From an uncultured Spartobacteria bacterium (lineage in GTDB: Bacteria; Verrucomicrobiota; Verrucomicrobiia; Chthoniobacterales; Chthoniobacteraceae): DNA of 64,000 nt. Made by a program: the position numbers and the translations under genes. Where the stretch lies: positions 1-64,000 of the forward strand of contig CAIRYQ010000010.1 of the NCBI GenBank assembly GCA_903882875.1, given 5' to 3'. Positions 8,560-17,635 of this stretch are shown piece after piece; position 1 is the first letter of the stretch; every line of letters begins with the position of its first letter. The notes under the pieces are model-generated. The model was given only the letters and a program-made list of their open reading frames with translations. It made no database searches and had not been told where the DNA came from.

Positions 8560-9929
8560 GACGGACGATCACTTTCATTACTGCGCTGGTCGTGACATCG
8601 CTTGCCGTGATGCGAGCCGCAGAGGTCCCCAAGCCCAAACCCGTCAATCCCAACACCTGGATCAAAGCTGAGACCGACCACGCGGGTGCGATCTACCAGT
8701 GCGGGGAGAAAGCGATGTTCCGCGTGAGCCTGGCAGACAACGCACCGAGCGTGCCTGCCGAACTCGCATGGTCACTCACACTCGATGGCGCGAAGGTTTT
8801 GCAGCAAGGCACTGTCACGCTCAAAGACGGCGCGGCGACGGTGGAGGGAACCTTGGATCGACCCGGCGTGCTGCAATTCAAGGTAACGCCGACGGTGAAT
8901 GCGGATGCGCTCGGCATCGGCATGGCGGGTGCAGCTTTCGAGCCTTACCACATCGCACCCACAGCGAAACTTCCGGCGGATTTCGAGGCGTTCTGGACCG
9001 CGCAGAAGGCGGAGCTGGCGAAGATTCCTCTCGATGCGAGGATCGAACCAGTCGCGCAGGACAATGCGGCCATCGAACTCTTCGAGGTCAGCTTTGCCAA
9101 CATCAACGGTCTGCGCTCGCATGGGTATCTCGCCAAGCCGAAGGGCGCGACTTCGCTGCCCATCATGATTTCACAGCCGGGCATGGGCGTTCACCCAAAT
9201 GGCTTGAAGGAATCGCGCTGGGTCATTGGCAATGCGGCGCTGGGTTTTCTCGCGCTCGACATGAGCGCTCACGACATGCCGATGGAGCGGACTCCCGAGG
9301 ACGAGGCGCGGTGGAAGAAGTTCATGGGCTATCCCTACATCGGCAGCGACGACCGCATGACCTATTACTACCGGCAGGTCTTCACCGGCATGGTGCGCGG
9401 CATTGATTACATGACCTCGCGTCCCGATTGGAATCACAAGGCCATCATCAGCTCCGGCGGCAGCCAGGGCGGCGGCCTCGCCATCATCGCCGCTGCGCTC
9501 GATCCGCGCATCACCGCCGTCGTGAGCGTCGCGCCCGCGCTCGGCGAGCACACCGGCCCGCTCCACGGACGGCCCGATGCCGCACCGAGCAACCTCATCA
9601 TGGGCCGCGACAAGAAGACTCCTGATCTCAAAATTATCGCCGCCACCGCCTACTACGACACCGTGAATTTCGCCCGCTTCGTGAAGGTGCCCGTGCTCAT
9701 GAGCAGCGGCCTCATCGACACCGCCTGCCCACCCACGACCGTCCTCTCCATCTACAACACAATCCCCGGCCCCAAGCAGCTCGATCTCGCCCCGCTAATC
9801 GGCCACAACCAAGGCCCGCGCTTCAACGAGCTGCGCAACCGCTTCCTCATGGAACACGCAGGCATCGCCGACCCCTCTGGCAAAGCCACCGCTCCAACCA
9901 ACCTGGGCGCACCTATCGAAAAGAAATGA
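8556..9929 (+). CDS. Exported acetyl xylan esterase-like protein (CE7/AXE1)
   Basis: A 457-residue protein starting in the stop of the preceding gene (ATGA). A signal peptide is followed by an N-terminal Ig-like domain (about residues 30-125), then the CE7 core: PADFEAFWTAQKAEL at its start, the nucleophile elbow GGSQGGG, SGLIDTACPP carrying the acid, and LIGHNQG carrying the His. The family deacetylates xylo-oligosaccharides and cephalosporins. The last residues, APTNLGAPIEKK, are repeated at the end of the next, unrelated protein. A paralogue with the same Ig-plus-CE7 layout lies at 58505. Confidence 0.85.
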   Translation: MRRTITFITALVVTSLAVMRAAEVPKPKPVNPNTWIKAETDHAGAIYQCGEKAMFRVSLADNAPSVPAELAWSLTLDGAKVLQQGTVTLKDGAATVEGTLDRPGVLQFKVTPTVNADALGIGMAGAAFEPYHIAPTAKLPADFEAFWTAQKAELAKIPLDARIEPVAQDNAAIELFEVSFANINGLRSHGYLAKPKGATSLPIMISQPGMGVHPNGLKESRWVIGNAALGFLALDMSAHDMPMERTPEDEARWKKFMGYPYIGSDDRMTYYYRQVFTGMVRGIDYMTSRPDWNHKAIISSGGSQGGGLAIIAAALDPRITAVVSVAPALGEHTGPLHGRPDAAPSNLIMGRDKKTPDLKIIAATAYYDTVNFARFVKVPVLMSSGLIDTACPPTTVLSIYNTIPGPKQLDLAPLIGHNQGPRFNELRNRFLMEHAGIADPSGKATAPTNLGAPIEKK

Positions 9930-9931
9930 AA
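9886..9931 (+). repeat. Gene-junction repeat, copy A
   Basis: These 46 bases encode the C-terminal tail APTNLGAPIEKK of the CE7 esterase, its stop, and the overlapping ATGAAA start of the next gene. They match 11397-11442 without gaps at about 40 of 46 positions. At that second site they encode the same tail on a thioredoxin-fold protein and the start of the following gene. Confidence 0.75.
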
Positions 9932-11440
9932 CCTATCCTGCTCACCGCCCTTTTTCTCTTGCCGTTGAGTGCATTGCAATCTGCCGAACCACGGCTCAAA
10001 CCCAGGCTTCCCGCTCCGCTGTTGCTCATCAACGAATGGACCGAGCCTCGGCTTAAGCCCGGCGATCCCGCTCCGAAGCTGATTGCAACCGAATGGATAC
10101 AAGGCGGACCGATCAAGGAGTTCGCCAATGACAAGGCCTACCTTGTCGAGTTCTGGGCCACTCCCTTGTGGACTTGTGACGACAACATCCCGCATCTCAA
10201 TGCGCTATATCAAAAGTTCAAGGATAAGGGGCTCATAGTTGTCGGACAGAACGTCAATGCCAAGCTGGCGGGAGGCGATCCAACAAACGTCAAATCGCTT
10301 GTCGGGAAGAAGGCCAACACAAGGATCTATCCTGTCGCCTTGGATAGCGTGAACAAACTGCAAGGCACGATGATGGATACTTGGATGAGCGCTGCGGGTC
10401 AGACCTACCTCCCGTGTGCCTTCCTCGTTGGCAAGGATGGCAGGATAGCGTGGATCGGCAATCCTGCTGAAGTGACTGAAACGAAGATGACCTATCCTGC
10501 TGCCTTGGATGAGAAGATCGAAGAGCTTCTAGCAGGCAAATTCGATGTGGCGAAGGCGGCTTCCGAATTCCTGGCGGAACAGCAATCCGAACGAAAGGGC
10601 CATCTAAAACGCGTTGCCGAAGGTCTGCTTCAGAATGAGTCGCTTTCCGGTCAAGCGCTCGACAACGCCTATGAAATAGCCGTGAAGGCAAATGAAGGCG
10701 ACTTCAACAATGACGAACAGCGGGCAGGTCATCTCGCGGTTCTCGCGCGTGCAACGTTCATGAAAGGCGAGAAGGGAAAGGCCGTCGAACTGCAAGAGAA
10801 AGTCATCGCCTTAATGGTGGATGCCAAGACAGACAAAGCGGACATGGCCCCCTACCAAGTGACCCTGGAGAGCTACAAGGCGGGACATCTCCCGGCCATG
10901 CCCCAACAGGAGGCGGTGATCACGCTCAAAACGGGCGACGCTGCCCCAAAGCTGAACTGCGGAGCGTGGATTCAAGGAAAGCCAGTCACGGAGTTCGCGA
11001 AAGACAAAGCCTATCTGATCGAGTTCTGGGCGACTTGGTGTGGACCTTGCGTGGCTGGAATTCCTCATCTCAACGCCCTACATCTCAAGTTCAGGGACAA
11101 GGGATTGGTAGTGATCGGTCAGAACGTCGAGGGCAAAGATCAGACACCGGTAAAAGCCTTCGTCAAAAAGATGGCAGACAGGATGACCTATCCTGTCGTC
11201 TTGGATCACCTGAGCGCCTCCGGGCAAGGCTCGATGGGTAAGACGTGGCTAGACGCTGCCGGATTGAATAGCATACCGTCCGCCTTCCTAGTCGGCAAAG
11301 ACGGCAGGCTAGCTTGGATCGGCCACCCCAATGAACTGACAGAGAAGATGATCGAAGAGGTTCTGGCGGGCAAAGTCGATAGCTCGAAGCCCACCATCAC
11401 CGCTCCGACCAATCTTGGCGCACCTATTGAGAAGAAATGA
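9926..11440 (+). CDS. Exported protein with two TlpA-like thioredoxin domains, first one degenerate
   Basis: A 504-residue protein overlapping its upstream neighbour by ATGA. After the signal peptide, a 19-residue segment is tandemly repeated (DNA 9986-10042 and 10043-10099, 12 of 19 residues identical). Two thioredoxin/redoxin domains follow. The second has the active site FWATWCGPC. The first reads FWATPLWTC at the same place, so the first Cys is lost and only the resolving-position Cys remains. A helical, charged linker joins them. TlpA-type proteins keep exported cysteines reduced or assist cytochrome maturation; here the partner may be the nearby haem proteins. Codon use looks less G/C-biased at third positions than in its neighbours, which could mean later arrival. 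Confidence 0.8.
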   Translation: MKPILLTALFLLPLSALQSAEPRLKPRLPAPLLLINEWTEPRLKPGDPAPKLIATEWIQGGPIKEFANDKAYLVEFWATPLWTCDDNIPHLNALYQKFKDKGLIVVGQNVNAKLAGGDPTNVKSLVGKKANTRIYPVALDSVNKLQGTMMDTWMSAAGQTYLPCAFLVGKDGRIAWIGNPAEVTETKMTYPAALDEKIEELLAGKFDVAKAASEFLAEQQSERKGHLKRVAEGLLQNESLSGQALDNAYEIAVKANEGDFNNDEQRAGHLAVLARATFMKGEKGKAVELQEKVIALMVDAKTDKADMAPYQVTLESYKAGHLPAMPQQEAVITLKTGDAAPKLNCGAWIQGKPVTEFAKDKAYLIEFWATWCGPCVAGIPHLNALHLKFRDKGLVVIGQNVEGKDQTPVKAFVKKMADRMTYPVVLDHLSASGQGSMGKTWLDAAGLNSIPSAFLVGKDGRLAWIGHPNELTEKMIEEVLAGKVDSSKPTITAPTNLGAPIEKK

Positions 11441-11442
11441 AA
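11397..11442 (+). repeat. Gene-junction repeat, copy B
   Basis: Second copy of the junction sequence described at 9886-9931: the tail codons APTNLGAPIEKK, the stop, and an overlapping ATGAAA start. The six differences are scattered, mostly at third codon positions, so this is an older duplication maintained as coding sequence. Confidence 0.75.
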
Positions 11443-13323
11443 GGCTGCGCCGCACTTCACGTCGCCTTGCTGCTTGCGCCGCTCGCAGTTCACGCTGCCG
11501 ATGCACCACTCCCCGAGTCGCCTCTGGCGGGCGCGGTGGCGTATGCGCCGCATCCGCACTTCCGTTGGCAGCGTGAGGCGGATGTGAAGATTGATGAAGT
11601 GCATCGCATCCAGATTGCGCGGGATGAGGCGTTCGCGGAGGTGGTTTGTGATGACCGGCTGGAAGTGGTGTCGCGCTTTGTGCCGGTGAAGGCGCTGTCG
11701 CCGTCGAAGTATTGGTGGCGTATGCGGCGTGGTGATGGCGAATGGTCGCAGGCCGTGGCGTTTGAAGTCCGTGCGCCGGAGCAGCAGTTCACGATTCGTG
11801 CGGGCAGTGATGAGGCGACGGTGGCGCGGGTGTTGGAGGAAGCAGCGGCGAGTTCTCCAGCGCGGGTGGATTTCGAGCCGGGCGAGTATCGGCTCGCGCC
11901 GGCGGAAACTAAGAGTCTCGTGACGCTGGCGAAGGCGCACGATCTCATCATTGACGGACACGGCTCGAAACTCGTGCTCGCAGGCACGCTGCTCACGCTG
12001 AATGATTGCCAGCGCGTGACGCTCCAGCATTTCACGGTGACGGCGAACCGGCCGGGTCACACGCTGGTGCGGGTGTTGAAGAAGGACTCGGCGAACGAAC
12101 AGCTCATCGTGAAACCGGAGCCGGGCTACGATGCGGATGTGCCGCGCTACTTCAGCATGGAGGGCAGCGGCGGGAGTTTCCTCGGCTGCATGGATGCGAA
12201 GGATCACGGGAAGTATCTCGTCGGCGCGGGCATCTCGGCGCGCACAGTTAAGGTTGCACCAGCGAAGGATGAAGTGGGCGCGTTTGTGTTCAGCCCGGTG
12301 AAGGCGGCGACGCTGGATCTGATGCCGGTGGGCGCTGTCGCGGTTGTCACGTCGTATCATTGGCAATGGGTGCAAATGAACCGCACGGACGAATGCACAT
12401 TCAGCGATGTCACGGTGACGGATTTGCCCGGCGCGTTTTGCGGCGGCAGCAACAACTCCGCGCGCAGCTATCTCGCGTGCAAAGTGAAGCCGCGCTCGCC
12501 GCAGGATTACTTCGGCGGCCACGCGGCCACGGGCAGCGGACGCGTCGGCGAATGGATCGAGGGCTGCGAGTTCGAGTGCCTGCCGGACGATGGCCCGGCA
12601 GAGCAATCGTTTCGTCAGGCCATCAAAGGCGCGGACGGCGCGGATGCGATCCTGCTCGGTGGAAACGCCGTGCGCCAAGGCGACCGCATCGCGCTGGTGA
12701 ATGCGAAGAACGGCCTCGGCGTGTCGGCCATGGCGCAGGAGGTGAAAGGCGCGCGCGTGCAGTTGGATCGTCCGCTGGCGGAACTGCTCGCGGCCATCCA
12801 GCAAGATTCAGCGAGCGGCTGGAAGAGTGTATTCCTCTACTGCGATGCGCCGAGCAATGAAGACTTCGTCTATCGCCACAACCGCACCGTCGGCGGACGT
12901 GCGCATGGCGTGAAATTCAACGGCACCCGCGCCTGGATCGCGGACAATCATTTTGAAAACCTCAACGGCAACGCCGTGCTCGCGGGCTACACCTCCGAAG
13001 TCTCCGGCCACGGCGCGCGCGATGTCGTCGTCAGCGGCAACACCATCCTGCGTTGCGGCTGGACGCCAATCAACGTCTGGTCCACCTCCGGCCTCGGCGG
13101 CAACATCATCGTCCGAGACAACCGCATCACCGAAACCCGCGACGCCGCCATCGCCATCAAAGGCTGCGATGGCGTGAGCATCACCGGGAATGAGTTCACG
13201 TCCTCCACACCACCGAAGCAGGGTGCATGGATCACTGCTGAGAAGACGAAGGACTTGCGCGTGTCCGGTAACGAGCACACAGCCGAGGTGCCGGAGATGA
13301 AGGCCGATCCCGACCATCTTTGA
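11437..13323 (+). CDS. Secreted beta-helix protein with N-terminal Fn3-like domain
   Basis: A 628-residue protein that starts within the upstream stop (ATGA). Signal peptide of the shared type. Residues from about 22 to 110 look like a fibronectin-III/Ig-like module (HPHFRWQREADV at the start and a YWWRMRRGDGEWS strand). The rest is a right-handed parallel beta-helix with many short turns of the form DNHFENLNGNAV and VVSGNTILRCG. This architecture is common among polysaccharide lyases and glycosidases, but no family-specific catalytic motif can be seen. The next gene begins 17 bases downstream. Confidence 0.7.
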   Translation: MKGCAALHVALLLAPLAVHAADAPLPESPLAGAVAYAPHPHFRWQREADVKIDEVHRIQIARDEAFAEVVCDDRLEVVSRFVPVKALSPSKYWWRMRRGDGEWSQAVAFEVRAPEQQFTIRAGSDEATVARVLEEAAASSPARVDFEPGEYRLAPAETKSLVTLAKAHDLIIDGHGSKLVLAGTLLTLNDCQRVTLQHFTVTANRPGHTLVRVLKKDSANEQLIVKPEPGYDADVPRYFSMEGSGGSFLGCMDAKDHGKYLVGAGISARTVKVAPAKDEVGAFVFSPVKAATLDLMPVGAVAVVTSYHWQWVQMNRTDECTFSDVTVTDLPGAFCGGSNNSARSYLACKVKPRSPQDYFGGHAATGSGRVGEWIEGCEFECLPDDGPAEQSFRQAIKGADGADAILLGGNAVRQGDRIALVNAKNGLGVSAMAQEVKGARVQLDRPLAELLAAIQQDSASGWKSVFLYCDAPSNEDFVYRHNRTVGGRAHGVKFNGTRAWIADNHFENLNGNAVLAGYTSEVSGHGARDVVVSGNTILRCGWTPINVWSTSGLGGNIIVRDNRITETRDAAIAIKGCDGVSITGNEFTSSTPPKQGAWITAEKTKDLRVSGNEHTAEVPEMKADPDHL

Positions 13324-13340
13324 ATACGACAGAAAGAATC

Positions 13341-15527
13341 ATGAAACACACCCTCACCCTCATCATCGCACTGCTACTGGCGCATCAAGCCTTCGCTCTC
13401 GACCATTCGTCCGGCTTGGTGCCGAATGGGGATTTCGATCTGGAAGACAAAGGCACACTCGCGGGTTGGCTGCCCTTTGACACGGTGCCGGACATGGTGC
13501 CCAACAACGTGCATGGGGTTCCCAGCGGCTACTTTGAATTCATCTGGGACACGGCTTCCGATGGCGGCGGCAAAGGATCACTTCTGCTCAGGGGAAAAGG
13601 CAACCGCCTGCCAGTGTTCCCCGGTGTCTCGCCGCTTACGGCTCGCAGTGAGACGGTGGCTTACATCATCTCACCGAAGATGCCGGTGAAGGAGAATGCG
13701 GAATACAAGCTCACCTATTCCATCAAGACCAGCGGCATGGCCGATCCAGAGACGAAGCAACCCGCGCGCATCGCCTTCGAGTTCCGTTGTTACCAGGGCA
13801 ATGGCAAGCCTGGCTATGGTGCGCACAACGGGCGCGTGCTCAATCGCAGCGGGAAGGACAATGACAAGCAGCTCTCCAGTTTCGAGACACCCACGCACTC
13901 CGAAGACATCGCCGACTGGCAACACTGCGAAGCCGTCATCAAGACGCCGCCTGCCACTACGGATCTTGAGTTGCGTGTGCGAGCCATGTGCACGAAACCG
14001 GGACAGAAGTTCTCGGTCTGGATCGACAACATCAAGCTCGTGCCAGTCTCTGGCGAAGCCTTTGAAACGAAAACTCCCGAGACGTGGCAACCTCGCGCCA
14101 TGCCTCCGGCGATGACGCGTGGTTTGGCCACTGGCGACCTCGAACTTCTCGCGCCGCCGGTGCCCTATGGCAGCCGCATTCAGCGCACGATGAAACTCCT
14201 CGCGACCAGCACGCCCGAGCATCGGAACAAGGTGCGCATCCTTTGCTACGGTCAGTCAATCATGGCGCAGGCTTGGTGGCGTGTGATCCAGGCCGATCTG
14301 CATCAGCGCTATCCGAATGCCGATCTCGAAATGGTGAACCTCTCTCTCGGCGGCTTCATGTCGAATGACCTCATCCACTCGGCGGAAACGGACATGATTC
14401 CGTTTTATCCCGATCTGGTGCTCTTCCACGATTACATGCGCAATGGTCCCGAAGAAGTCGAAACGCTTTACGGCGGGCTGCACCACCGCACCACGGCTGA
14501 GATGCTCACGCTCACGCATCACGTCGCATTCCCCGGCACGACCAGCATCTTCACTTTGAATGCCCGCAAACACGACGAGGAAGCCGTCATCATCAATGAT
14601 ACGGCGAACAAACACGGCTTCGAGGTGGTGCAGATTCGCGAAAACTGGAAGCACCTCCTCGCCTTGCTCCATCCCGGCCAGGAACCGCGTCTGGCCGCGC
14701 AAAACTACCTTCAGGATCAGGTGCATCTCGCCAAACGTGGCGAGCAGCTCATGCAGCAAATCACAGCCCGTCACTTCGAATACCGGCCCGATCATAAGCC
14801 CACCTGGCTCGACAAGATTCGCGTGTATTCCCCCGATGGCGAGCGCTGGCCGCAGACCGGCGATGAGTATCCCAGCCAGGGCAAGCCGCTGACCAAGCCC
14901 TTGAAGTTTGAGTTCGAAGGCAATCGCATCGACCTCATCACCGCACCCGTCACCAGCACTCCAGGCAGTGCGAAGATCCTTATTGATGGCAAGGCCCCAT
15001 CGGCCATCCCCAACCTCTACACAGCAACACGGACCACTTTGGTCGAAGGCTCGCCGTGGCCCTACATCAAGCATGTGCAGACCAGCGGCCAACCTTTGCC
15101 GGAAGAATGGACGCTCACCTACACCAAGGTCACGCCGCGCAACCTGCCCGACGGCAAGCCCGACAACTTCGAGATCGAGTTTGACCTCACCGGCAGCATC
15201 ACAGGCCCCGACGGCAGCGGCAGCACACGTGAGCGCTTTGTCTCAAAGTCCGGCCGCATCACCATCGAGCCCGCATGGTTCCTGCCCGTCAACATCTGGG
15301 TTTCCACCAAGAACCAGCGCCCACTCGTCGGTGCCGTCGTGAATTGGAAAACGATCCTGATGGGCAACGATCAATGGAAACCGAAGTCCGGCATCGATCC
15401 TGCCATCGAGGACCGATTCGTCCTAGCGCAGGGCCTTTCTAACTCGAAGCACACACTCGAAATCATTCCCAACAACGATGGTTCTCTCGCCTTGCGTTGC
15501 CTCATTGTGCATCAGCCAGTTCGGTGA
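13341..15527 (+). CDS. Exported SGNH-hydrolase-like protein with N-terminal carbohydrate-binding-like domain
   Basis: A 728-residue protein. The ATG at 13341 is chosen over the TTG at 13320 because the signal peptide starts there and a purine-rich AGAAAG lies just upstream. Residues from about 22 to 240 form a jelly-roll, CBM-like domain (VPNGDFDLEDKGTLAGW). From about residue 295 the SGNH pattern appears: CYGQSIM (block I, Ser), NLSLGG (block II, Gly), DLVLFHDYM where block III normally has Asn, and DQVHL (block V, Asp/His). SGNH enzymes deacetylate sugars. The Asn-to-Asp change in block III weakens the oxyanion hole, so activity should not be assumed. The C-terminal ~200 residues are beta-rich and unassigned. 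Confidence 0.7.
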   Translation: MKHTLTLIIALLLAHQAFALDHSSGLVPNGDFDLEDKGTLAGWLPFDTVPDMVPNNVHGVPSGYFEFIWDTASDGGGKGSLLLRGKGNRLPVFPGVSPLTARSETVAYIISPKMPVKENAEYKLTYSIKTSGMADPETKQPARIAFEFRCYQGNGKPGYGAHNGRVLNRSGKDNDKQLSSFETPTHSEDIADWQHCEAVIKTPPATTDLELRVRAMCTKPGQKFSVWIDNIKLVPVSGEAFETKTPETWQPRAMPPAMTRGLATGDLELLAPPVPYGSRIQRTMKLLATSTPEHRNKVRILCYGQSIMAQAWWRVIQADLHQRYPNADLEMVNLSLGGFMSNDLIHSAETDMIPFYPDLVLFHDYMRNGPEEVETLYGGLHHRTTAEMLTLTHHVAFPGTTSIFTLNARKHDEEAVIINDTANKHGFEVVQIRENWKHLLALLHPGQEPRLAAQNYLQDQVHLAKRGEQLMQQITARHFEYRPDHKPTWLDKIRVYSPDGERWPQTGDEYPSQGKPLTKPLKFEFEGNRIDLITAPVTSTPGSAKILIDGKAPSAIPNLYTATRTTLVEGSPWPYIKHVQTSGQPLPEEWTLTYTKVTPRNLPDGKPDNFEIEFDLTGSITGPDGSGSTRERFVSKSGRITIEPAWFLPVNIWVSTKNQRPLVGAVVNWKTILMGNDQWKPKSGIDPAIEDRFVLAQGLSNSKHTLEIIPNNDGSLALRCLIVHQPVR

Positions 15528-15546
15528 AGGATTTCGCGCACTGACT

Positions 15547-17559
15547 ATGACGAGCTATCTTGCTATCCTCACCGCACTGCTGTTAGCGCCACTCTCTGCG
15601 GTGCATGCAGCCGAGCCCGTTCTCCACGACGACCTGCTGAAGTCCTACGTCGAGCGATTCAATGCGGATGATCGCGAGGTGTTCGCGGAGGCGTTTCCGA
15701 ATGCGAAGGCGCTGGAGTTTCTCTCGGCGAACATCCCGCTTTTCGAGTGTCCAGACAAGGAGCTGGAGCGCACGTATTACTTCCGCTGGTGGACGTTTCG
15801 GAAGCACTTGAAGCAGACGCCGGATGGCTTCGTCATCACGGAGTTCATGCCGAAGGTGTCGTGGTCGGGGAAATACAACACGATCAACTGCGCGGCGGCG
15901 CACCACATCCGCGAAGGGCGCTGGCTGAAGGACTCGACCTTCGTGCGCGAGTATCTCGACTACTGGCTGACCAAGGGCGGGCGCGTTCATGCCTACAGCT
16001 TCTGGGTGGCGGATTCGGTGATGGCGTGGTGCGATGCGACAGGTGATTACGCGCCGGCCAAAACGTGGCTGCCCGCGCTGATCAAGAACTACGAGTCGTG
16101 GGAAGCGAGCAGCCTCGATCCGGCGACGGGTTTGTTTTGGCAGTGGGACGGCACCGAAGGCATGGAAGGCAGCATCGGCGGCGCGGGCTTCCGGCCCACG
16201 ATCAATGGCTACATGTATGGCGATGCGCAGGCCATCGCGCGCATCGCGGAGATGTGCGACAAGGCGGACGTCGCCCGCGCGAATCGCGACAAAGCCGCGC
16301 GCATCAAGGAACTCGTGCAGACGCGGCTTTGGAATGAGCAGCACCAGTTCTTTGAAATCCGCCGCAATCCCTTTGGCCTCTCGCTTCTTCGCTGCTGGCT
16401 GAACAACGATGCGGCACTGACGAAATCCGCGAAGCTCACCGCCTCCGCGTCTGGCAAGCCCGACATCATCACTGATCCGCGTGTGCCAGTGAAGTCTTCG
16501 GATCAATCGCTGGGCACCTACAACTTCGCGCGTCACATCGGCACCGAGGAGTGGCTGCAATTTGAGCTGCCGCAGACCACGGAACTCACGAGCTGTCAGT
16601 TCTATCTCTTCAATGGCGGCATGTTCGTGTCGCCGGATGCGTGTCGCCTGCGCTACCGCATTGAGGGCGAGTGGAAGGACATCGCCAATGCGCGCGGCGA
16701 CATCGCGAAGTTCAATCGATGGAACACGCTCGCCTTTGCTCCCGTGCGCGCCGATGCGCTGAAGATTGAGTTCACGCTCCACGGCACTGACCGCAGCACC
16801 GCCCCGCTTTCCGAGGTGCGCGAACTCATCGGCTACGTGCCCTGGTGCTTCGATTTGCCCGACTCGAAGTTCGGCATCGCCTGGAAGCAACTCACCGATC
16901 CCAAGGGCTTCTCCGCACTTTTCGGACTCACCACCGCCGAGCAGCGGCACCCAGAGTTTGCGATTCAATACGACCGCCACGAGTGCCTGTGGAACGGCCC
17001 CATCTGGCCCTTCGCCACTGCGCAGACTCTCACCGCACTGGCGAACTACCTGAACCGCGAAGCGCATCCATCCGTCACACGCGGCGATTACTTTGCCGCG
17101 CTCAGCACCTATGCGCACAGCCATCGCCTGAAGCTCGCCGATGGCAAAGTCGTGCCGTGGATTGACGAAGACCAGAACCCCTTCACAGGCGACTGGATCG
17201 CCCGCACTTGCATTGAACGATGGGAAACGAAGGACCCGAAGAAATGGCAGATCAAAGGCGGCACGAGTGATCGCGGCAAAGACTACAATCACTCCACCTT
17301 CTGCGACCTCGTCATTAACGGCCTCATCGGCCTGCGTCCGCGCGGCGATGATGTGGTCGAAGTGAACCCGCTCGTGCCCGACGGCGCGTGGGATTACTTC
17401 TGCCTCGACCGCGTGCCATATCACGGCCGCACGCTCACGATTCTCTGGGACAAAACCGGCACTCGCTATGGGAAAGGCGCTGGCCTGCGCGTGCTCGCCG
17501 ATGGCAAAGAGATCGCGCACGGCGATGCTTTGACGCGAGTGAACGGGAAGCTGCCGTGA
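15547..17559 (+). CDS. Exported (alpha/alpha)6 glycosidase with inserted discoidin-like domain
   Basis: A 670-residue protein. The ATG at 15547 matches the signal peptide; a purine stretch GAAGGA lies about 15 nt upstream. The catalytic body resembles the MGH1/GH63-like (alpha/alpha)6 barrel: RTYYFRWWTFRKHL near residue 76, LFWQWDGTEGMEGSI near 196, and CLWNGPIWPFAT in the C-terminal half. Between these, residues of about 294-427 look like an inserted F5/8-type-C (discoidin) or galactose-binding module (WLQFELPQTTELTSCQFYL). Retaining a barrel around an inserted binding module is unusual. Likely a secreted exo-glycosidase; the linkage it cleaves is unknown. Last gene of the export run. Confidence 0.72.
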   Translation: MTSYLAILTALLLAPLSAVHAAEPVLHDDLLKSYVERFNADDREVFAEAFPNAKALEFLSANIPLFECPDKELERTYYFRWWTFRKHLKQTPDGFVITEFMPKVSWSGKYNTINCAAAHHIREGRWLKDSTFVREYLDYWLTKGGRVHAYSFWVADSVMAWCDATGDYAPAKTWLPALIKNYESWEASSLDPATGLFWQWDGTEGMEGSIGGAGFRPTINGYMYGDAQAIARIAEMCDKADVARANRDKAARIKELVQTRLWNEQHQFFEIRRNPFGLSLLRCWLNNDAALTKSAKLTASASGKPDIITDPRVPVKSSDQSLGTYNFARHIGTEEWLQFELPQTTELTSCQFYLFNGGMFVSPDACRLRYRIEGEWKDIANARGDIAKFNRWNTLAFAPVRADALKIEFTLHGTDRSTAPLSEVRELIGYVPWCFDLPDSKFGIAWKQLTDPKGFSALFGLTTAEQRHPEFAIQYDRHECLWNGPIWPFATAQTLTALANYLNREAHPSVTRGDYFAALSTYAHSHRLKLADGKVVPWIDEDQNPFTGDWIARTCIERWETKDPKKWQIKGGTSDRGKDYNHSTFCDLVINGLIGLRPRGDDVVEVNPLVPDGAWDYFCLDRVPYHGRTLTILWDKTGTRYGKGAGLRVLADGKEIAHGDALTRVNGKLP

Positions 17560-17565
17560 GCAGCA

Positions 17566-17600
17566 GCACGCTCTCAATGAGAGAATTGTGCGCTTTCTTT
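17566..17600 (+). terminator. Possible terminator after the export cluster
   Basis: An imperfect hairpin: GCAC (17566-17569), CTCTC (17571-17575), loop AAT, GAGAG (17579-17583), then GTGC (17588-17591), followed by a T-rich GCTTTCTTT. It lies between the glycosidase stop and the sigma-factor start. The stem is short and interrupted, so this is only a candidate. Confidence 0.3.
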
Positions 17601-17635
17601 GCTAATGACACGCGCAGGGCGGCTGTCCTGTATTG

